Notes: generated by a model not told the origin, from the letters alone. A stretch of 64,000 nucleotides of DNA from Piliocolobus tephrosceles (GCF_002776525.5 NC_045440.1:838950-902949); one strand, 5' to 3'. Positions 32,591 to 44,842 are shown, counted from the first letter of the stretch. Made by a program: numbers and translations.

Positions 32591-33410
32591 ACTTAGAACT
32601 CCAAGCCCACATTCTTTACCACCATGGCAAAATGTCTTCCTGAAGCATTGTGATGTGGAGGCCTTGTGTGACCAGGCCGAGGATGTAGGAAATAGGGAGG
32701 CCCCATCTGGCTGACCTGTGCTGGCTCCCAGGGATGTACTGTGGGGGCCTGTGGGCCTGCAGAGGGCATCCAGGGCCAAGCATACACTCTGCAGGTGGAA
32801 GGTATGAGGCCACTGGGACTAAGGAAGGCACCGTGACATCAGGAGAGGCAGAAAGAATCCGCCTGAGCTGGGGGTGCTGAGATTGAAGGAGAGAGTGGAG
32901 GTAATATTAGAGCCGTCTACTTTCCCCCAAATTCCTCTTTCTCTTCCTTCTCTTCTTTCCCGAGTCCTCCCTGCCTCCCTCTATTCATCTTCCTTGTTCT
33001 TTCTTCAGCCTCCCCTTCTCACACTTCCTTCTCTCTTGATCATCTCTTCACTCCCTCTCTGGTTACCTTCCTGGCAGGTCTGGGTTGCTGTGGTAACAGC
33101 TGTATCTCCCAGCCCTGCAGCTCTCCTGCAACTCCCCTCCCCACTGCTGGGGACATTTTAGGACTCTCTCAGGTCACCCCTGAGTCCCTGGACCAATCAT
33201 GACAGGTGACAATGCCAACCCTCACCTGAGCCCCACTTGTGTTTGAAGGACCAGGCAGGGAGCTAAGAAGTACAGAGGGAAACGAGGTCTGTGTCTCCAA
33301 GACCCCACGGACACAGAATGCAGAAGGTGGGGATGGGTCATGGTATAAAGTGGGAAAATGGTATGAGATTGGTACGAAGGATTCCACCCAAATATCCTCC
33401 TATCCCGCCA
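32591..33410. other. Single-copy sequence with pyrimidine-rich tract
   Basis: The plus strand at about 32918-33070 is strongly C/T-rich (CTTCCTTCTC-like text). No gene was recognised; frames on both strands overlap. Confidence 0.4.
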
Positions 33411-33414
33411 GTTT

Positions 33415-33719
33415 TTCTTTTTCTTTTCTTTTTTTTTTTGAGGCGGAGTCTCGCTCTGTCACCCAGGCTGGAGTGCAGTGGCCGGATCTCAGCTCACTGC
33501 AAGCTCCGCCTCCCGGGTTCCCGCCATTCTCCTGCCCCAGCCTCCCGAGTAGCTGGGACTACAGGCGCCGCCACCGCGCCTGGCTAATTTTTTGTAGTTT
33601 TAGTAGAGACGGGGTTTCACTGTGTTAGCCAGGATGGTCTCGATCTCCTGACCTCGTGACCCACCCACCTCGGCCTCCCAAAGTGCTGGGATTACAGGCG
33701 TGAGCCACCGGGCCCGGCC
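33415..33719 (-). mobile_element. AluY (OWM-type)
   Basis: Full-length reverse-complement Alu with CCGGATCTCAG and intact CpGs (GAGGCGGAGTCTCGCTCTGT to CGGGCCCGGCC). Confidence 0.97.
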
Positions 33720-33804
33720 TCCCTCCAGTTTTCCTACGTCCTGACTGCCATTGCCTTGGTCCACTGTTTATCTGGACCTTGTCCACCTGGATTCCTGCAG
33801 GGAC

Positions 33805-33992
33805 CTCCTTTAGACCCTGGGAGTGCGTCAGCATCCCTGGAGGACTTGTCAAACATAGATTTGCTGGTGCCACCCCCAGCATTTCGGATCCAGTAGGTCT
33901 GGGGCGGGGCCTGAGAATTCACACTTCTAATAATTCCAGGTGCCGCGGCTGCTGCTGGCCCAAGCACCACGCTTGGAGAATCCCTGTTCCAA
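33805..33992 (+). mobile_element. MER5A
   Basis: GCATCCCTGGAGGACTTGTC, CCAGTAGGTCTGGGGCGGGG and CCTGAGAATTCACACTTCTA are close to the MER5A consensus. Confidence 0.8.
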
Positions 33993-34760
33993 CTGATCTC
34001 AGCCCCAGCTCTCACCATCCTAGACAGTACAACACAGCTGCACACCCACTTCCTTCTGAAGCACCAACCTTGAGGGGCGATCTCACCAGGACACAGGCTC
34101 TGGATCTGAGCCTCTTCCTTGGGTTCATTTCCCTTCCAGCCTTCTGTCTACTGCTCTGCCTTGACCGCAGGCCCCTTCTAGGGGATGCAACAGCAGATGC
34201 TCTGGAATGTGTGCCTCCACTTCCATGTTTTCAGCGTTGGTGGTGCCATCTCTAAAAGCAAATTTCCCAGCAGAGTGAGCCCCCTCCTTGGTCCAGGTAA
34301 ACCCTGCTGGGCTCCCAGCCCTGTGAGAGTGGGAATTTCAGCAAAAGGGAGGCAGAGCTATCTATATAAAAAAGGCAAATATTTGTTCCTTAGCACTTTC
34401 AGCAGCACAATAGCAGCAGGCCCTATTTTAAACCCTTGGATAATTTGATCTTAATTATATGGTGTGCAGAGGCACTAATAAGTTTACAAATCTGCCAGCA
34501 ATACTAAACACATATGTCTTAGAAAATGCTACCCCTTTCTTTGCTTATTGTAGGACTCGGAATGTGGGTAATTGTGAACAATTAAGAGGGAGTGACCAAA
34601 TAGTGATTCAAGGGAAGCTTCTAGATAGGTTGGTGGAAGCAGCAAGTCTGCAGGGGGCTGAAGGGCACCTGGAGGTTGTGGAGGTGGCCCGGAGCCTACA
34701 ACTGCAGGAATTGACCCATCACAGCTAAATGGAATCCAGAAAAGCTTGTCAAGAAAGCCA
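33993..34760. other. Unassigned sequence, no gene seen
   Basis: Frames of 87 and 89 codons lack recognisable features. Part near 34390-34450 faintly resembles MIR. Confidence 0.3.
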
Positions 34761-34762
34761 AG

Positions 34763-35046
34763 ACATGTCTGTAATCCCAGCACTTTGGGAGGACAAGGTG
34801 GGCGGATCACTTGAGGTCAGGAGTTCGAGACCAGCATGGCCAACATGGCAAACCCCTGTCTCTAGTAAAAACACAAAAATTAGGCGGGCATGGTGGTGGA
34901 TGCCTGTAATCCCAGCTACTCAGGAGCCTGAGGCAGGAGAACTGCTCAAACCTGAGAGGTGGAGGTTGCAGTGAGCTGAGATCACGCCACTTCACTCCAG
35001 CCTGGGCGAAAGAGCGAAATTCCAACTCAAAAAAAAAAAAAAAAAG
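34763..35046 (+). mobile_element. AluS-type, 5-prime truncated
   Basis: Begins within the left arm (ACATGTCTGTAATCCCAGCA) and ends in an A tail. GCGAAATTCCAACTC precedes the tail. Confidence 0.94.
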
Positions 35047-35184
35047 GCAAACCAAGATATTGTTCTTTCTTACTTCAAATGGGTACCAAGAGGCCCAGCA
35101 ATAAATTTGAGGGTTTCAGTAGAAAAACGCTGTGTAGCAAATCAAAGCTTCTGCTACCAGCCCCTTGTACCATGGTGGAGTAGA

Positions 35185-35410
35185 ATCAGTGTGGGCCTTG
35201 GGATCCACAGTTGCGCAACTCCCAGCTTGGCTCTGCTGCTCGGCAGCTAAATGCCGTGGTGCTGGTTACCATCGCTGTTTCTTGTCTTCTTCATGGTAGA
35301 AAGGGGAAAATCCCAGCCTCCAGGGAGTCATGGTAGCACTAACAAGCACGTGTGAAGCCTTAAGCAGATGTCTCGGCACGCAGTAGGTATGTGAATCACA
35401 TTCGTTCATT
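35185..35410 (+). mobile_element. MIR
   Basis: CAGTGTGGGCCTTGGGATCC and CTTAAGCAGATGTCTCGGCA with CACGCAGTAGGTATG fit a diverged MIR. Confidence 0.6.
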
Positions 35411-35479
35411 TCATTCTCTGCCTCCTTTCTTTGCATGCAGATAAAATGCTTTTATCAAGGTCTTCTATGACTGGTACAT

Positions 35480-35540
35480 TTCCAGGCCCATAGGAGGTAC
35501 TTGATCAATATTTACTCAAGGAAGGAACAAATAATCAATA
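35480..35540 (+). mobile_element. L2 3-prime end fragment
   Basis: ATAGGAGGTACTTGATCAAT and ATTTACTCAAGGAAGGAAC match the terminal L2 motif. Confidence 0.6.
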
Positions 35541-35547
35541 AATACTG

Positions 35548-35672
35548 TTTCCTACTAAGTCAAGGAACTCAAGCACAGAGAGGTTAAATAACTGGGCTAA
35601 AGCACACAGCAAGTAGATGATAAGCTGGCCTTTAGTTATAGTGGGGGTCCGGAGTCAGCACAACTCAAATTC
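35548..35672 (-). mobile_element. MIR fragment
   Basis: CTCAAGCACAGAGAGGTTAA and AAAGCACACAGCAAGTAGAT are antisense MIR phrases. Confidence 0.75.
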
Positions 35673-36090
35673 AACATAGGGCAGGATCCAACTACAGCAT
35701 GGGGTTGGGCTGTATTCCCTGATCTTTATCCTGAAATTGTAATATTTTACAAGAACACTTATTTCACAGAGGAAAAAAGGAAACACCCCAAAAGCTGAGG
35801 GAGTGTGAACGCCTGATTACAGGCTTCTTTGGATAGAATGCAAACTTTGCTTCTGTGATATGTGTGTTTAGGCAGATTAAACTCATGTTTGATTACAAAC
35901 CCCAGGATAAAAGGAAAATAAATATGTTCATGAAGCCTAGGAATTCTCAAAGGGAGGAAGACAAAAAAATCATCAGTTAATACTCTGATGGCTGCCTCTA
36001 GAAGAGTCTAGGATAGATCCCACCAAGGCATCCCTGTGCTCAGAGCCCCCCTGCATTCCCCATTTCCCCCACACTATTCACTCTTCCAAG
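35673..36090. other. Unassigned sequence, no gene seen
   Basis: No familiar repeat or gene. Confidence 0.35.
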
Positions 36091-36099
36091 CATGGTGTT

Positions 36100-36530
36100 C
36101 ATGACCCTCTGATTCTGTCTGAATCCAGCACGTGTTCTGGCTTCATCTCTCCTACTTTCCCCTCCCACACCAAGCCTAAGCCAAGCATCAGACTGCCTGC
36201 TGGGCCCTGAACACCTGAGCTTTGCTGCCCAAAGGCCTTTACCCCTCTTCTCCTTAACCTGTTGGGAAATACTAATCAGTCTTTAAAGCCCAATTGAAAT
36301 GTATAAATTCCCTCAAAGTCCTCTCCTAGCTCCTTGACAGGAAACAATTGTTTCCTCTGTAGTCCTAAAGCACTTGGTAGTTTTCCTGTTCCATTCATTG
36401 AAATCTGTCTTTTATTAAAATATTAAATTTATTTGGGCATGTGTCTGATTTACCCCTGAATGTGTAAACACACTCTTGTCCCCTTCCTTCAGAATCCTGA
36501 ACACTGAATAAGTGTTCAAAGAATGTGAAT
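36100..36530 (+). mobile_element. L2 fragment
   Basis: CTTTGCTGCCCAAAGGCCTT, TTTAAAGCCCAATTGAAATG and CCTGAACACTGAATAAGTGT fit diverged sense L2. Confidence 0.6.
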
Positions 36531-38365
36531 GGATGGAAACCTCTTTAAATGAACAAAACGGAGGCCCAGGTGCTTCAGGTATGTCGTGCAGTGAGGTTTT
36601 ATGCAGTCATTCGAAAAGCGATGTGCATATTTAAAGATACAGGCATATAGATTAACCTTTAATTTCTACTGCTCTGGCATAGCCACAGCTACTCACTGAA
36701 CATTCCATATGCTTTTAGTTTTTCCTGTACCCTTGCAGTGAGTTATGCAGGGTCATGTGAATATTCTAGCCAATAGAACGTCAGCATTAGCCACTCGCTA
36801 AGGCAATGAAAAGTCCTTGTGTGACTCTGCTGGGATTCCTTCTTTTGCTGCAATGACTGAGATAGCCATAGGGACCAGATAGTCCAGCTACAAAATGGCA
36901 ACACCTCTATCACCTGGATACCTGAGTGACCACATGGAGCAGAGGCACATATAAGCTACTGTGACAATCAAGTGATATTACACTATATACATACAGTGCC
37001 TCAAACAGCCCTTGGCTTATTGTAGGTACTTGACAAATGCTAGTTCCCATTTCCCTTCCATTCTTCCATGTGGCAGACTTAAAACAGTCCATTTGTAAAC
37101 TCAGTTATTCAACAGAGGGAGCCCAGGATAAAGAAGTTGAAATGGAGGATTGAGAAGTCCACAGCATGAGGTATTGCTGTAAGAGTGGGCCAGATAAGTT
37201 GTGACGGTGGAAACTCTGGGAGGACCTGCGTGGATGAAGAAATGAGGAGCCTGTGGGTGCCCCTAACTCAGTAGTTTGACATTTGGCTTGCCTATCCTGT
37301 CTTATGTAATGATAGCATTCAGTCCTCATCCTGGTGGGGAAGAGGATAAGGGAGACAGAGAGGAATCTCTAGACGTCCACCATGACAGCAGAACAGAGAT
37401 CTAGAGGGTGGTATGTGGGGATAAAAGGTTATAAAAGGGGTGAGGTTTAGGAGCCTGCAGAGAAAGAAAAGCATCCCACTTAATCCTATTTGTCCTATGG
37501 GAGTTTTCCAAAGCCAGACAAAGGAAATCCTATCTAATATCTGGTCTCCACACGCACACTGTCCAGGACAGTCTTTATGTTCTTTTTTAACTCAGCATAC
37601 ACTTGGTTGCACAGATTTTAAGAAGGACAAAAGTTGTTTTAATAGTGTTAATGGGGGGTGATGGGCGAATCATAATCTTATAACCAAAATGGCTCACTCA
37701 TTTGTGCAGCTATTGAAAGCCAAGGCTCTTTGGTAGGGATAGAAGAAAAGGACTGGAAATAGCTTGCCGCCCACCTACTCTGCTGGAGTGCTGTGTGCAT
37801 TTGCCAGGGGATGCTTGGCGCTGTGAACTCCGGGGAAGGAAGTTGCTTTGCCAATCCCAAATATTATTGTGACTTGCTTAGGCAGAGATGAAGGAGCGAT
37901 GGGGGTGGGAGGCTGGCTGCTGCATCGGGTGTTTTTCTTTTGGGGCTCCCAAGATGCTTCAGAAGCAAAACTACTGCTGAGAAAGACCCCAAGGAGAATG
38001 GAACATATACTCAGGACTCTTATTCCTATGAGCCCCTGGTCGAGAAACAGTGCCTTGTTGTGGCTTCATGGCTTCATGTATCCCAGCTGCTGACTTTTAA
38101 CGTTGTTCAAGGAAGAACACACACAGATCTTGCAAATAACTTAAAGCTTGTTAGAAAAATGGAATGAAGTAAATAACATTAGAGTAATAACGTAATGAAG
38201 GTAGAGCATGAACATTTTGTATCATCATTCTTGCAAAATAGCTTAAAATGCTTCTCAGGAAGGACTGCACTTGTATAAAGCTGTGCGTGGAACTATTGAA
38301 GTGCAGTTGGGTGGCAGAAAATAATCACAATAATTATCACTGTCTTGCGTTTGGAAAACAGTTTA
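36531..38365. other. Single-copy sequence, no gene seen
   Basis: About 1.8 kb with frames of at most 81 codons. A MIR-end-like phrase (TTGTAGGTACTTGACAAATG) occurs at 37019-37038. Nothing else was recognised. Confidence 0.4.
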
Positions 38366-38369
38366 GAAC

Positions 38370-38512
38370 ATACAAAGCACATTCCACGTGCTCCGTCTCC
38401 CATTAATCCTACAGCACGGCATTTAGGAGAACACTCGGGATGCTCTCCACTTCAGAGGCAGGAACGCCGAGGCCCACCCAGGTGAAGGGATTGGGCATCA
38501 CAGCTAGTAAAA
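38370..38512 (-). mobile_element. MIR fragment
   Basis: TCCCATTAATCCTACAGCAC and CCACTTCAGAGGCAGGAACG fit antisense MIR. Confidence 0.6.
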
Positions 38513-38906
38513 TCCTCCTGCGTCCAACCCATTTTGGTTCCACCAAACAAAAATTCAAAAACAAAATACACCAAGAAAAAGAACAAAGACACATATTCAG
38601 TGATTTAAAAAGCAGCTTGTCACATGGGAAGGAGAGGCTTTACAGAGAGAGCCTTCCACGAGGATGTCTAAACACATTTTGTTTTGTTCTTTCTTAGGGA
38701 AACCATACTATGGTTTGGTGGAGACGGGAAAGTAGACTTTCTCCCCCCCCCCACCCCACATAGAAAAATGGAATTTGGAGAGCTCTAGAGGCAGGAGGGA
38801 AGATTGCATTGCACTGAGCTGAAGAGAAAATAGACCCAGGAGGTGGGAAGACAGGGCTCTTAGATAAATTACTGGAAAAATTAATTTAACTCAAGAAGTA
38901 ATTAGG
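38513..38906. other. Unassigned sequence with C-run
   Basis: A run of ten C lies at 38743-38752. No gene was seen. Confidence 0.4.
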
Positions 38907-39202
38907 CCAGGTGTGGCTCACACCTGTAATCCCAGCACTTTGAGAGGCCTAGGCAGGAGGACCAATTGAGCCCAGAAGTCTGAGGCCAGCCTGGGCAACC
39001 TGGTGGAACCCCATCTTTACAAAAAAAATACAAAAATTAGCCAGGTGTGGTGGCACACATCTGTAATCCCAGCTACTTAGGAGGCTGAGGTGAGAGGATT
39101 GTGTGAGCCTGGGAAGTTGAGGCTGCAGTGAGCCGAGATCACACCACTGCAGTCCAGTGCTGTCTCAAAAAAAAAAAAAAAAAAAAAAGAAAGAAAGAAA
39201 GC
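38907..39202 (+). mobile_element. AluJ/S-type
   Basis: GGCCAGGTGTGGCTCACACC to an A22 tail with (GAAA)n. The segment before the tail is shortened (CAGTCCAGTGCTGTCTC). Confidence 0.93.
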
Positions 39203-39560
39203 CATTAGAAGCCCATGTACATTTCTGAGAAGGGGCATGACAGCAGCAGACTGCTTGAGAGATGATTTTTATGGCATCCCAAAACATGCAAAAGGGGAAA
39301 TTGGAGAACAAAAGGTGTGCAATTGGAGAACATTAAGGAGGAAGGAAGAACAGACAGGACTTTGTGACAGAACCAACTCCAAGGGAGATAGGGAGGAGTC
39401 ACACCTGACAGAGTCCAGAGCAGTAGGCTGGGGACGGGGCATGCTAGAAGCTGCCAATCAGAGTTGCCTGGAAGCTCATTGGCACCACAAGAACTCATCC
39501 CCTTCACCCACCTGTGCTCGAACCTACCCTTCCAATTCCACAAAGCCTCTCTGGAGGTTG
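39203..39560. other. Unassigned, possibly L2-derived
   Basis: CTGAGAAGGGGCATGACAGC has antisense L2 texture. Frames of 132 (minus) and 123 (plus) codons overlap each other and neither is credible. Confidence 0.3.
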
Positions 39561-39565
39561 GGTGT

Positions 39566-39948
39566 TGATATGGTTTGGGTCTGTGTCCTTGCCCAAATGT
39601 CATGTTGAATTGTAATCCCCAAGGCTAAAGGAGGGGGCTGCTGGGAGGTGATTGGATCATGGGGGCAGATTCCCCCTTGCTGTTCTTGTGATGGTGAGTC
39701 AGTTCTCATGAGATCTGGTTGTTTAAAAGTGTGTAGCATTACCTCCTTCTCCCTTTGTCTCCTGTTTCAGCCATGTAAGACGTGCCTGCTTCCCTTTTGC
39801 CTTCTACCATGATTGTAAGTTTCCTGAGGCCTCCCCAGCCATGCTACCTGTACAGCTTGCAGAACTGTGAACCAATTAAACCTCTTTTCTTTATAAATTA
39901 CCCAATCTCAGGTAGTTCTTTATAGTAGTGCGAGAATAAACTAATACA
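39566..39948 (+). mobile_element. MST/THE1-class solo LTR
   Basis: Starts TGATATGGTTTGGGTCTGTG and ends ATAAACTAATACA, with AATTAAACCTCTTTTCTTTA inside. GGTGT at 39561-39565 is repeated at 39949-39953, a 5-bp target duplication that marks it as a single solo LTR. Confidence 0.95.
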
Positions 39949-40339
39949 GGTGTGTATTTGGAAGAGCTCCCCAGGTAATTCTCCCATGGGATACCAAGAC
40001 ATGGGATAAAAGCATAAAAATTAAGACCCCAGTGCCAGGAGAGCTTAGGTCTAACAAGAGTAGATAGGAAAGGCGAACTGCAACTGGCAGTGCTGTGTGA
40101 TAGGGTGGGGGTATGTAGAGGAGGCTCTAGGAACTCACGTGAAAGGGATGGTTCACCCTGCATGGAGAAGGGGAGAGTCAGGAAAAGAGACAGTTGAGCT
40201 GTTCTCAATCTTAGCTGACTATTTCAAATAACCAATTAAATCAGGCTAGAGGACTCCGGGAGGGGAGTGGCGGGGGGCGGGGTTGCCCGAGTAATGAGGT
40301 GTTTTAATGGTTCTCATGGAATCAGGGTTGAGAACAGCT

Positions 40340-40508
40340 GTCAGATTTTTTTTGAGACAGGGTCTCGCACTCGCACAGGCAGGAGTGTGGTGGCATCATC
40401 ACGGCTCGCTGCAGCCTCAACCTCCTGGGCTCCAGTGATCCTCCCACCTCAGGCTCCTGAGTAGCTGGGACCACCGGTGCATGCCACAACACCCAGCGAA
40501 TTTTTCTG
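40340..40508 (-). mobile_element. AluJ right part, split by AluY
   Basis: TTTTTGAGACAGGGTCTCGC to CAACACCCAGCGAATTTTTC. It resumes at about 40840. Confidence 0.9.
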
Positions 40509-40524
40509 TTGTAGTTTTTCTTTT

Positions 40525-40838
40525 TCTTTTTCTTTTCCTTTTTTTTTTTTTTTTTTTTTTTTTGAGACAGAGTCTCGCTCTGTCCACCAGGCTGGAGTGC
40601 AGTGGCCGGATCTCCGCTCACTGCAAGCTCCGCCCCCCGGGTTCCCGCCATTCTCCTGCCTCAGCCTCCGCAGTAGCTGGGACTACAGGCGCCGCCACCA
40701 GGTGCCGCTAGTTTTTTGTATTTTTAGTAGAGACGGGGTTTCACCGTGTTAGCCAGGATGGTCTCGATCTCCTGACCTTGTGATCCGCCCGCCTCGGCCT
40801 CCCAAAGTGCTGGGATTACAGGCGTGAGCCACCGTGCT
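40525..40838 (-). mobile_element. AluY (OWM-type) inside AluJ
   Basis: T tail, GAGACAGAGTCTCGCTCTGT, CCGGATCTCCGCTCACTGCA, ending at GCCACCGTGCTC. The outermost head bases (CCGGCC) are not visible. Confidence 0.94.
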
Positions 40839-40982
40839 CAATTTTTGTATTTTTTTCTAGAGATGAGGTTTTGGTTTTGCCATGTTGCTCAGGGTGGTCT
40901 CAAACTTCTAGGCTCAAGTGAACCACCGGCCTCAGCTCCTGAAAGTGTGGGGATTACAGGCGTGAGCCGTTGTGCCTGACCC
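40839..40982 (-). mobile_element. AluJ left part (continuation)
   Basis: AATTTTTGTATTTTTTTCTAG to GTGAGCCGTTGTGCCTGACC completes the split AluJ. Confidence 0.9.
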
Positions 40983-41046
40983 ATAAACCATTTTTTAGAA
41001 GACAGCTATGACACGGCTATGTTTTATAGCAATTCTGGCACGGTAG

Positions 41047-41372
41047 TGATCTGGTTAAGGCTTTGTGTTCCCATGTGTGGAGGGAAGGGAGTGATTGGAT
41101 TATGTGGTTGGTTTCCCATGCTGTTCTCACGATACTGAGTGAATTCTCACGAGATCTGCTGGTTTTATAAATGGTAGTTTTTCCTGCTCTCGCCCACGCT
41201 CTTTCTCACCTGCCGCCACGTAATAGGCACCTGCTTCGCCTTCCACCATGATTGTAAGTTTCCTGAGGATGCCCCAGCCATGTGGAACAGTGAGCCAATT
41301 AAACCTCTTTCCTTTATGAATTACCTAGTCTCAGGTAGTATCTTTATAGTGGTTTGAGAATGGACTAATACA
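41047..41372 (+). mobile_element. MST/THE1-class LTR, internally deleted
   Basis: TGATCTGGTTAAGGCTTTGT, GTTCTCACGATACTGAGTGA, CACCATGATTGTAAGTTTCC and GAGAATGGACTAATACA. About 40-60 bases near the start are missing relative to its sister at 39566. No clear 5-bp duplication (GGTAG versus GAGAG). Confidence 0.9.
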
Positions 41373-41970
41373 GAGAGGATGAATAAAAAGAGATGGAAGA
41401 ATTTCCAACATTTGGCTAAATTTATTCGGGCTATGGGGCCCCCTTTTGCCTGCAGTGGTGAAAATGCAATGGCCAGTGAATCTTAGAAAAACGATAGTTT
41501 GATAGCAACAAAAAATGATTGTCTTCTCTATGAGACTTTCGTTTGTTTAAATAAAATGAAAGGTGATATAGTATACTTCCCTTCCAAATTCCAAAGTGTG
41601 GAGTTGCCTCACCTCTAGCTAATTGAAGGTTATGAAAATAAGTGATTTCAAAAACACCTGTCCTTCCAATTCAAGAAGTAAAATCCGTCCCGTCCTCAAT
41701 TTTTGTGAGTTTCAGGCAGTGTAAACATATTTTAAGTATCAATCCAGGCACTTGGAAAAGCAGTTCTACTAAATGAGGTAGGTCTTTGCGTTTGGACTAA
41801 CGTGAGCATGGAGGGTGGCTATTTCCTTCCTTGTCCTGGCCCTGTTCCTGCCTTCCTTAAGGAGTCTTTGTATTAAATTGAAGTTTATTTTCATTATTTA
41901 TAGTTTTTAATTGAACACCTTTGGTTCTGTTTTGAAATTAAAATATGGGTGAATTAAAGTTTATATTTAA
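41373..41970. other. Unassigned sequence, no gene seen
   Basis: AT-rich, with no long frame. Confidence 0.35.
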
Positions 41971-41975
41971 CCCTT

Positions 41976-42242
41976 TTACACCTATAATCCCAGCACTTTG
42001 ACAGGAAGAGCGCTTGATACCCGGGCAACATAGCAAGACCCTATCTCTTCAAAAAGTTTAAAAACTAGCTGGGTGTGGTAGCGTGCACCTGTGGTCCCAG
42101 CTACTCAGGAGCTGAGGCAGGAGGATTGAGTGAGCCCAGGAGATTGAGGTTACAGCAGCCATTTCTGTGCCACTGCACTCCAGCCTGGGCAACAGAGAGA
42201 GACCTTGTCTCAAAAAAAAGGAAAAAAAAAAAAAAAAAAAAC
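41976..42242 (+). mobile_element. AluJ-type, left arm deleted in part
   Basis: ACACCTATAATCCCAGCACT, then a shortened left arm, and a normal right arm to an A-rich tail. Confidence 0.9.
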
Positions 42243-42268
42243 CCAAACACTCTTAAAAACCATTAAAG

Positions 42269-42569
42269 GCTGGGCGCAGTGGCTCAAGCCTGTAATCCCA
42301 GCACTTTGGGAGGCCGAGACGGGCAGATCACGAGGTCAGGAGTTCGAGACCATCCTGGCTAACATGGTGAAACCCCGTCTCCACTAAAAAATACAAAAAG
42401 CTAGCCGGGCAAGGTAGCTGGTGCCTGTAGTCCCAGCTACTCGGGAGGCTGAGGCAGGAGAATGGCGTAAACCCGGGAGGCGGAGCTTGCAGTGAGTTGA
42501 GATCCGGCCACTGCACTCCAGCCCGGGCAACAGAGCAAGACTCCCCCGCAAAAAAACAAAAACCCATAT

Positions 42570-42601
<32 letters not shown>
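42269..42601 (+). mobile_element. AluY (OWM-type)
   Basis: GGCTGGGCGCAGTGGCTCAA to an A31 tail. AACCATTAA flanks both sides (42259-42267 and 42600-42608). Confidence 0.95.
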
Positions 42602-42602
<1 letters not shown>

Positions 42603-42609
42603 ATTAACA

Positions 42610-43604
42610 TTAAATTAAATTGATTTTTACATGCATGTTCTTGGATTTTACCCTCCTCTTTCTTCTCCTTTTGTGAATATAAGATATTCACAGATATCTC
42701 TTAGTACAAAGTACATAAACACACTGTTTCCAGATGCTTGTACAAGTTTAATGGTGGGCAGGAGCACTATAGACCTGAGTTTACAGATGCTTTATTTTAT
42801 TTTTAGACTCCTTGGATGGATTTCCTTCCTCAGTGTAATCAAGCATTCATTATATGCCCAGTAGACCAGGCCTGGGGGTGAGGGAAAGAGAGATGAATAA
42901 GCTAGACTTTGCACACTCCTGATCTTCCTACTAAATTTAAGATATAAGTATGGGAATTAAATTATTTTTTCTATTTTAATGTAGTGAAACTGGGGCCCGA
43001 GGTTCAGGGCATTGACTGAAGCTTATAGGAGTGGATCCAACAAGACCCTTCTGCCCTGGATCCCATCCAATTGTTCTGTTACACGATGTGTTTCAAGAAT
43101 GCCCAAGTCAATGGGGAGGTGGCAGCAACTGATCATTTACTTTACTCTTACAGAAAAATTGACATTTCCATTTTGTACTGTTTTTCTGAGCTTTTTAAGC
43201 ATAGACTGAAAAAAAAATGATGGAATGTGGTAAAGTGCTTATTAAGTGTAAGGAATCAAATATTGTATCCTTAACTATTTCCCATTAGAAAAGACCAAAA
43301 TGTTTTTTAAATGTTCACTATTTTACTTAACATCCTTTTATATTCATTACAGACCATTAAAAAGTATTAAGTGAGCCAGGGACTATTAAATTCCATATGA
43401 TTGGTACTTATGTTTTTAAAATTATAAGTGTGAGCACTGACAACAGTGTTGATGATTTTACATTTTCACATAACTACCCTCAAATTTGAAGTTCCTTAAC
43501 TACTAAATAATAAAACACTAAAATCCTATAAGAAATTCTGGTAAAACCCTAACCACTGTTTTATACCTTAAAAATTCTCCACATATCCTAAAGGAATCCT
43601 ATAA
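42610..43604. other. AT-rich single-copy sequence, no gene seen
   Basis: Frames of at most 77 codons; nothing recognisable. Confidence 0.4.
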
Positions 43605-43605
43605 T

Positions 43606-43915
43606 GCTTTTTTTTTTTTTTGGAGATGGAGTCTCGCTCTGTCACCCAGGCTAGAGTGCAGTGGCGTGATCTCGGATCTTGGCTCACTGTAACCTCTGCC
43701 TCCTGGGTTCAAGCGATTCTCCTGCCTTAACCTCCTGAGTAGCTGGGGCTACAGGCACTTGCCACCATAACTGGCTAATTTTTTTTTGCATTTTTAGTAG
43801 AGACAGGGTTTCACCATGTTGGCCAGGCTGTTCTTGAACTCCTGATTTCAGGTGATCCACCCGCCTTGGCCTCCCAAAGTGTTGGGATTACAGGCATGAG
43901 CCACCATGCCTGGCC
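43606..43915 (-). mobile_element. AluS-type
   Basis: T tail, GGAGATGGAGTCTCGCTCTG to GAGCCACCATGCCTGGCC. A short duplication (GATCTCGGATCTTGGCTC) lies in the right arm. Confidence 0.95.
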
Positions 43916-44261
43916 AGAATCCTCTAATTCTTAATGTCTCAACTCACTCTGAAACTTCATTAAGAAAAAAAGGCAACCTTAAGTTTCTGAGCTATTAGAC
44001 ACATACAGTGTCATATTGTCCCTTTTTACTTATTTATTTTCTTCATGCATGCAATATTCTTCCTTTTCTGTTAGATAGTAGGAGTGACTCCTAAAACTTT
44101 CTTAAATTAATCTAAGTACAGTGTAAGTCATTAACTTCATATTTTGTGTTTTCAAAGTTGAAATTTTAGCCACAGTTGTACTAAGGATTCCACCCTATTT
44201 CCTACCCCAACCTTGACAGGTTCTCTTGTAATTCTACTTCAATTGTTGGGAATACTGGAAA

Positions 44262-44480
44262 CAGCATGAACTTTCTATTAAGGTGGGCCTGAATTAAAGT
44301 CCCAGCTTCACCACTCTTTGGCTAGGTGACTTGGGCAAATTACTTCTCTGGGTCTGTTTCCTCATGGGCAAAATGAGAATACTGTATCTTTAAGAGAGTG
44401 GTAAAAATTAAGTAATAACGAGGGTTGAAGTCCTAGCCCAGTGCATGGTGCAAGTAAGTTCACTGAGGTGGGTTTTATTG
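44262..44480 (+). mobile_element. MIR
   Basis: AAAGTCCCAGCTTCACCACT, GGTGACTTGGGCAAATTACT and TTTCCTCATGGGCAAAATGA closely follow MIR. Confidence 0.92.
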
Positions 44481-44548
44481 TCTTTTCCTGGTAAGCAGAG
44501 AAATAAACAGACAAACAGAAATCTTCTTACCTAGCACCTCTGTCTTCT

Positions 44549-44842
44549 TTTTTTTTTTTTTGAGACGGAGTCTCGCTCTATCACCCAGGCTGGAGTACAG
44601 TAGCCAGATCTCAGCTCACTGCAAGCTCCGCCTCCTGGGTTCACACCATTCTCCTGCCTCAGCCTCCCGAGTAGCCGGGACTACAGGCGCCCGCCACCTC
44701 GCCCAGCTAGTTTTTTGTATTTTTAGTAGAGATGACGTTTCACCGTGTTAGCCAGGATGGTCTCAATCTCCTGACCTCGTGATCCGCCCGTCTCGGCCTC
44801 CCACAGTGCTGGGATTACAGGCTTGAGCCACCGCGCCCGGCC
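44549..44842 (-). mobile_element. AluY (OWM-type)
   Basis: Full-length reverse-complement copy. The exact 15-bp target duplication GCACCTCTGTCTTCT lies at 44534-44548 and 44843-44857. Confidence 0.98.

Noticed and set aside
39566..41372. A MaLR provirus with two LTRs
   Set aside because: The left LTR has a closed 5-bp target duplication and no internal retroviral sequence lies between the two.
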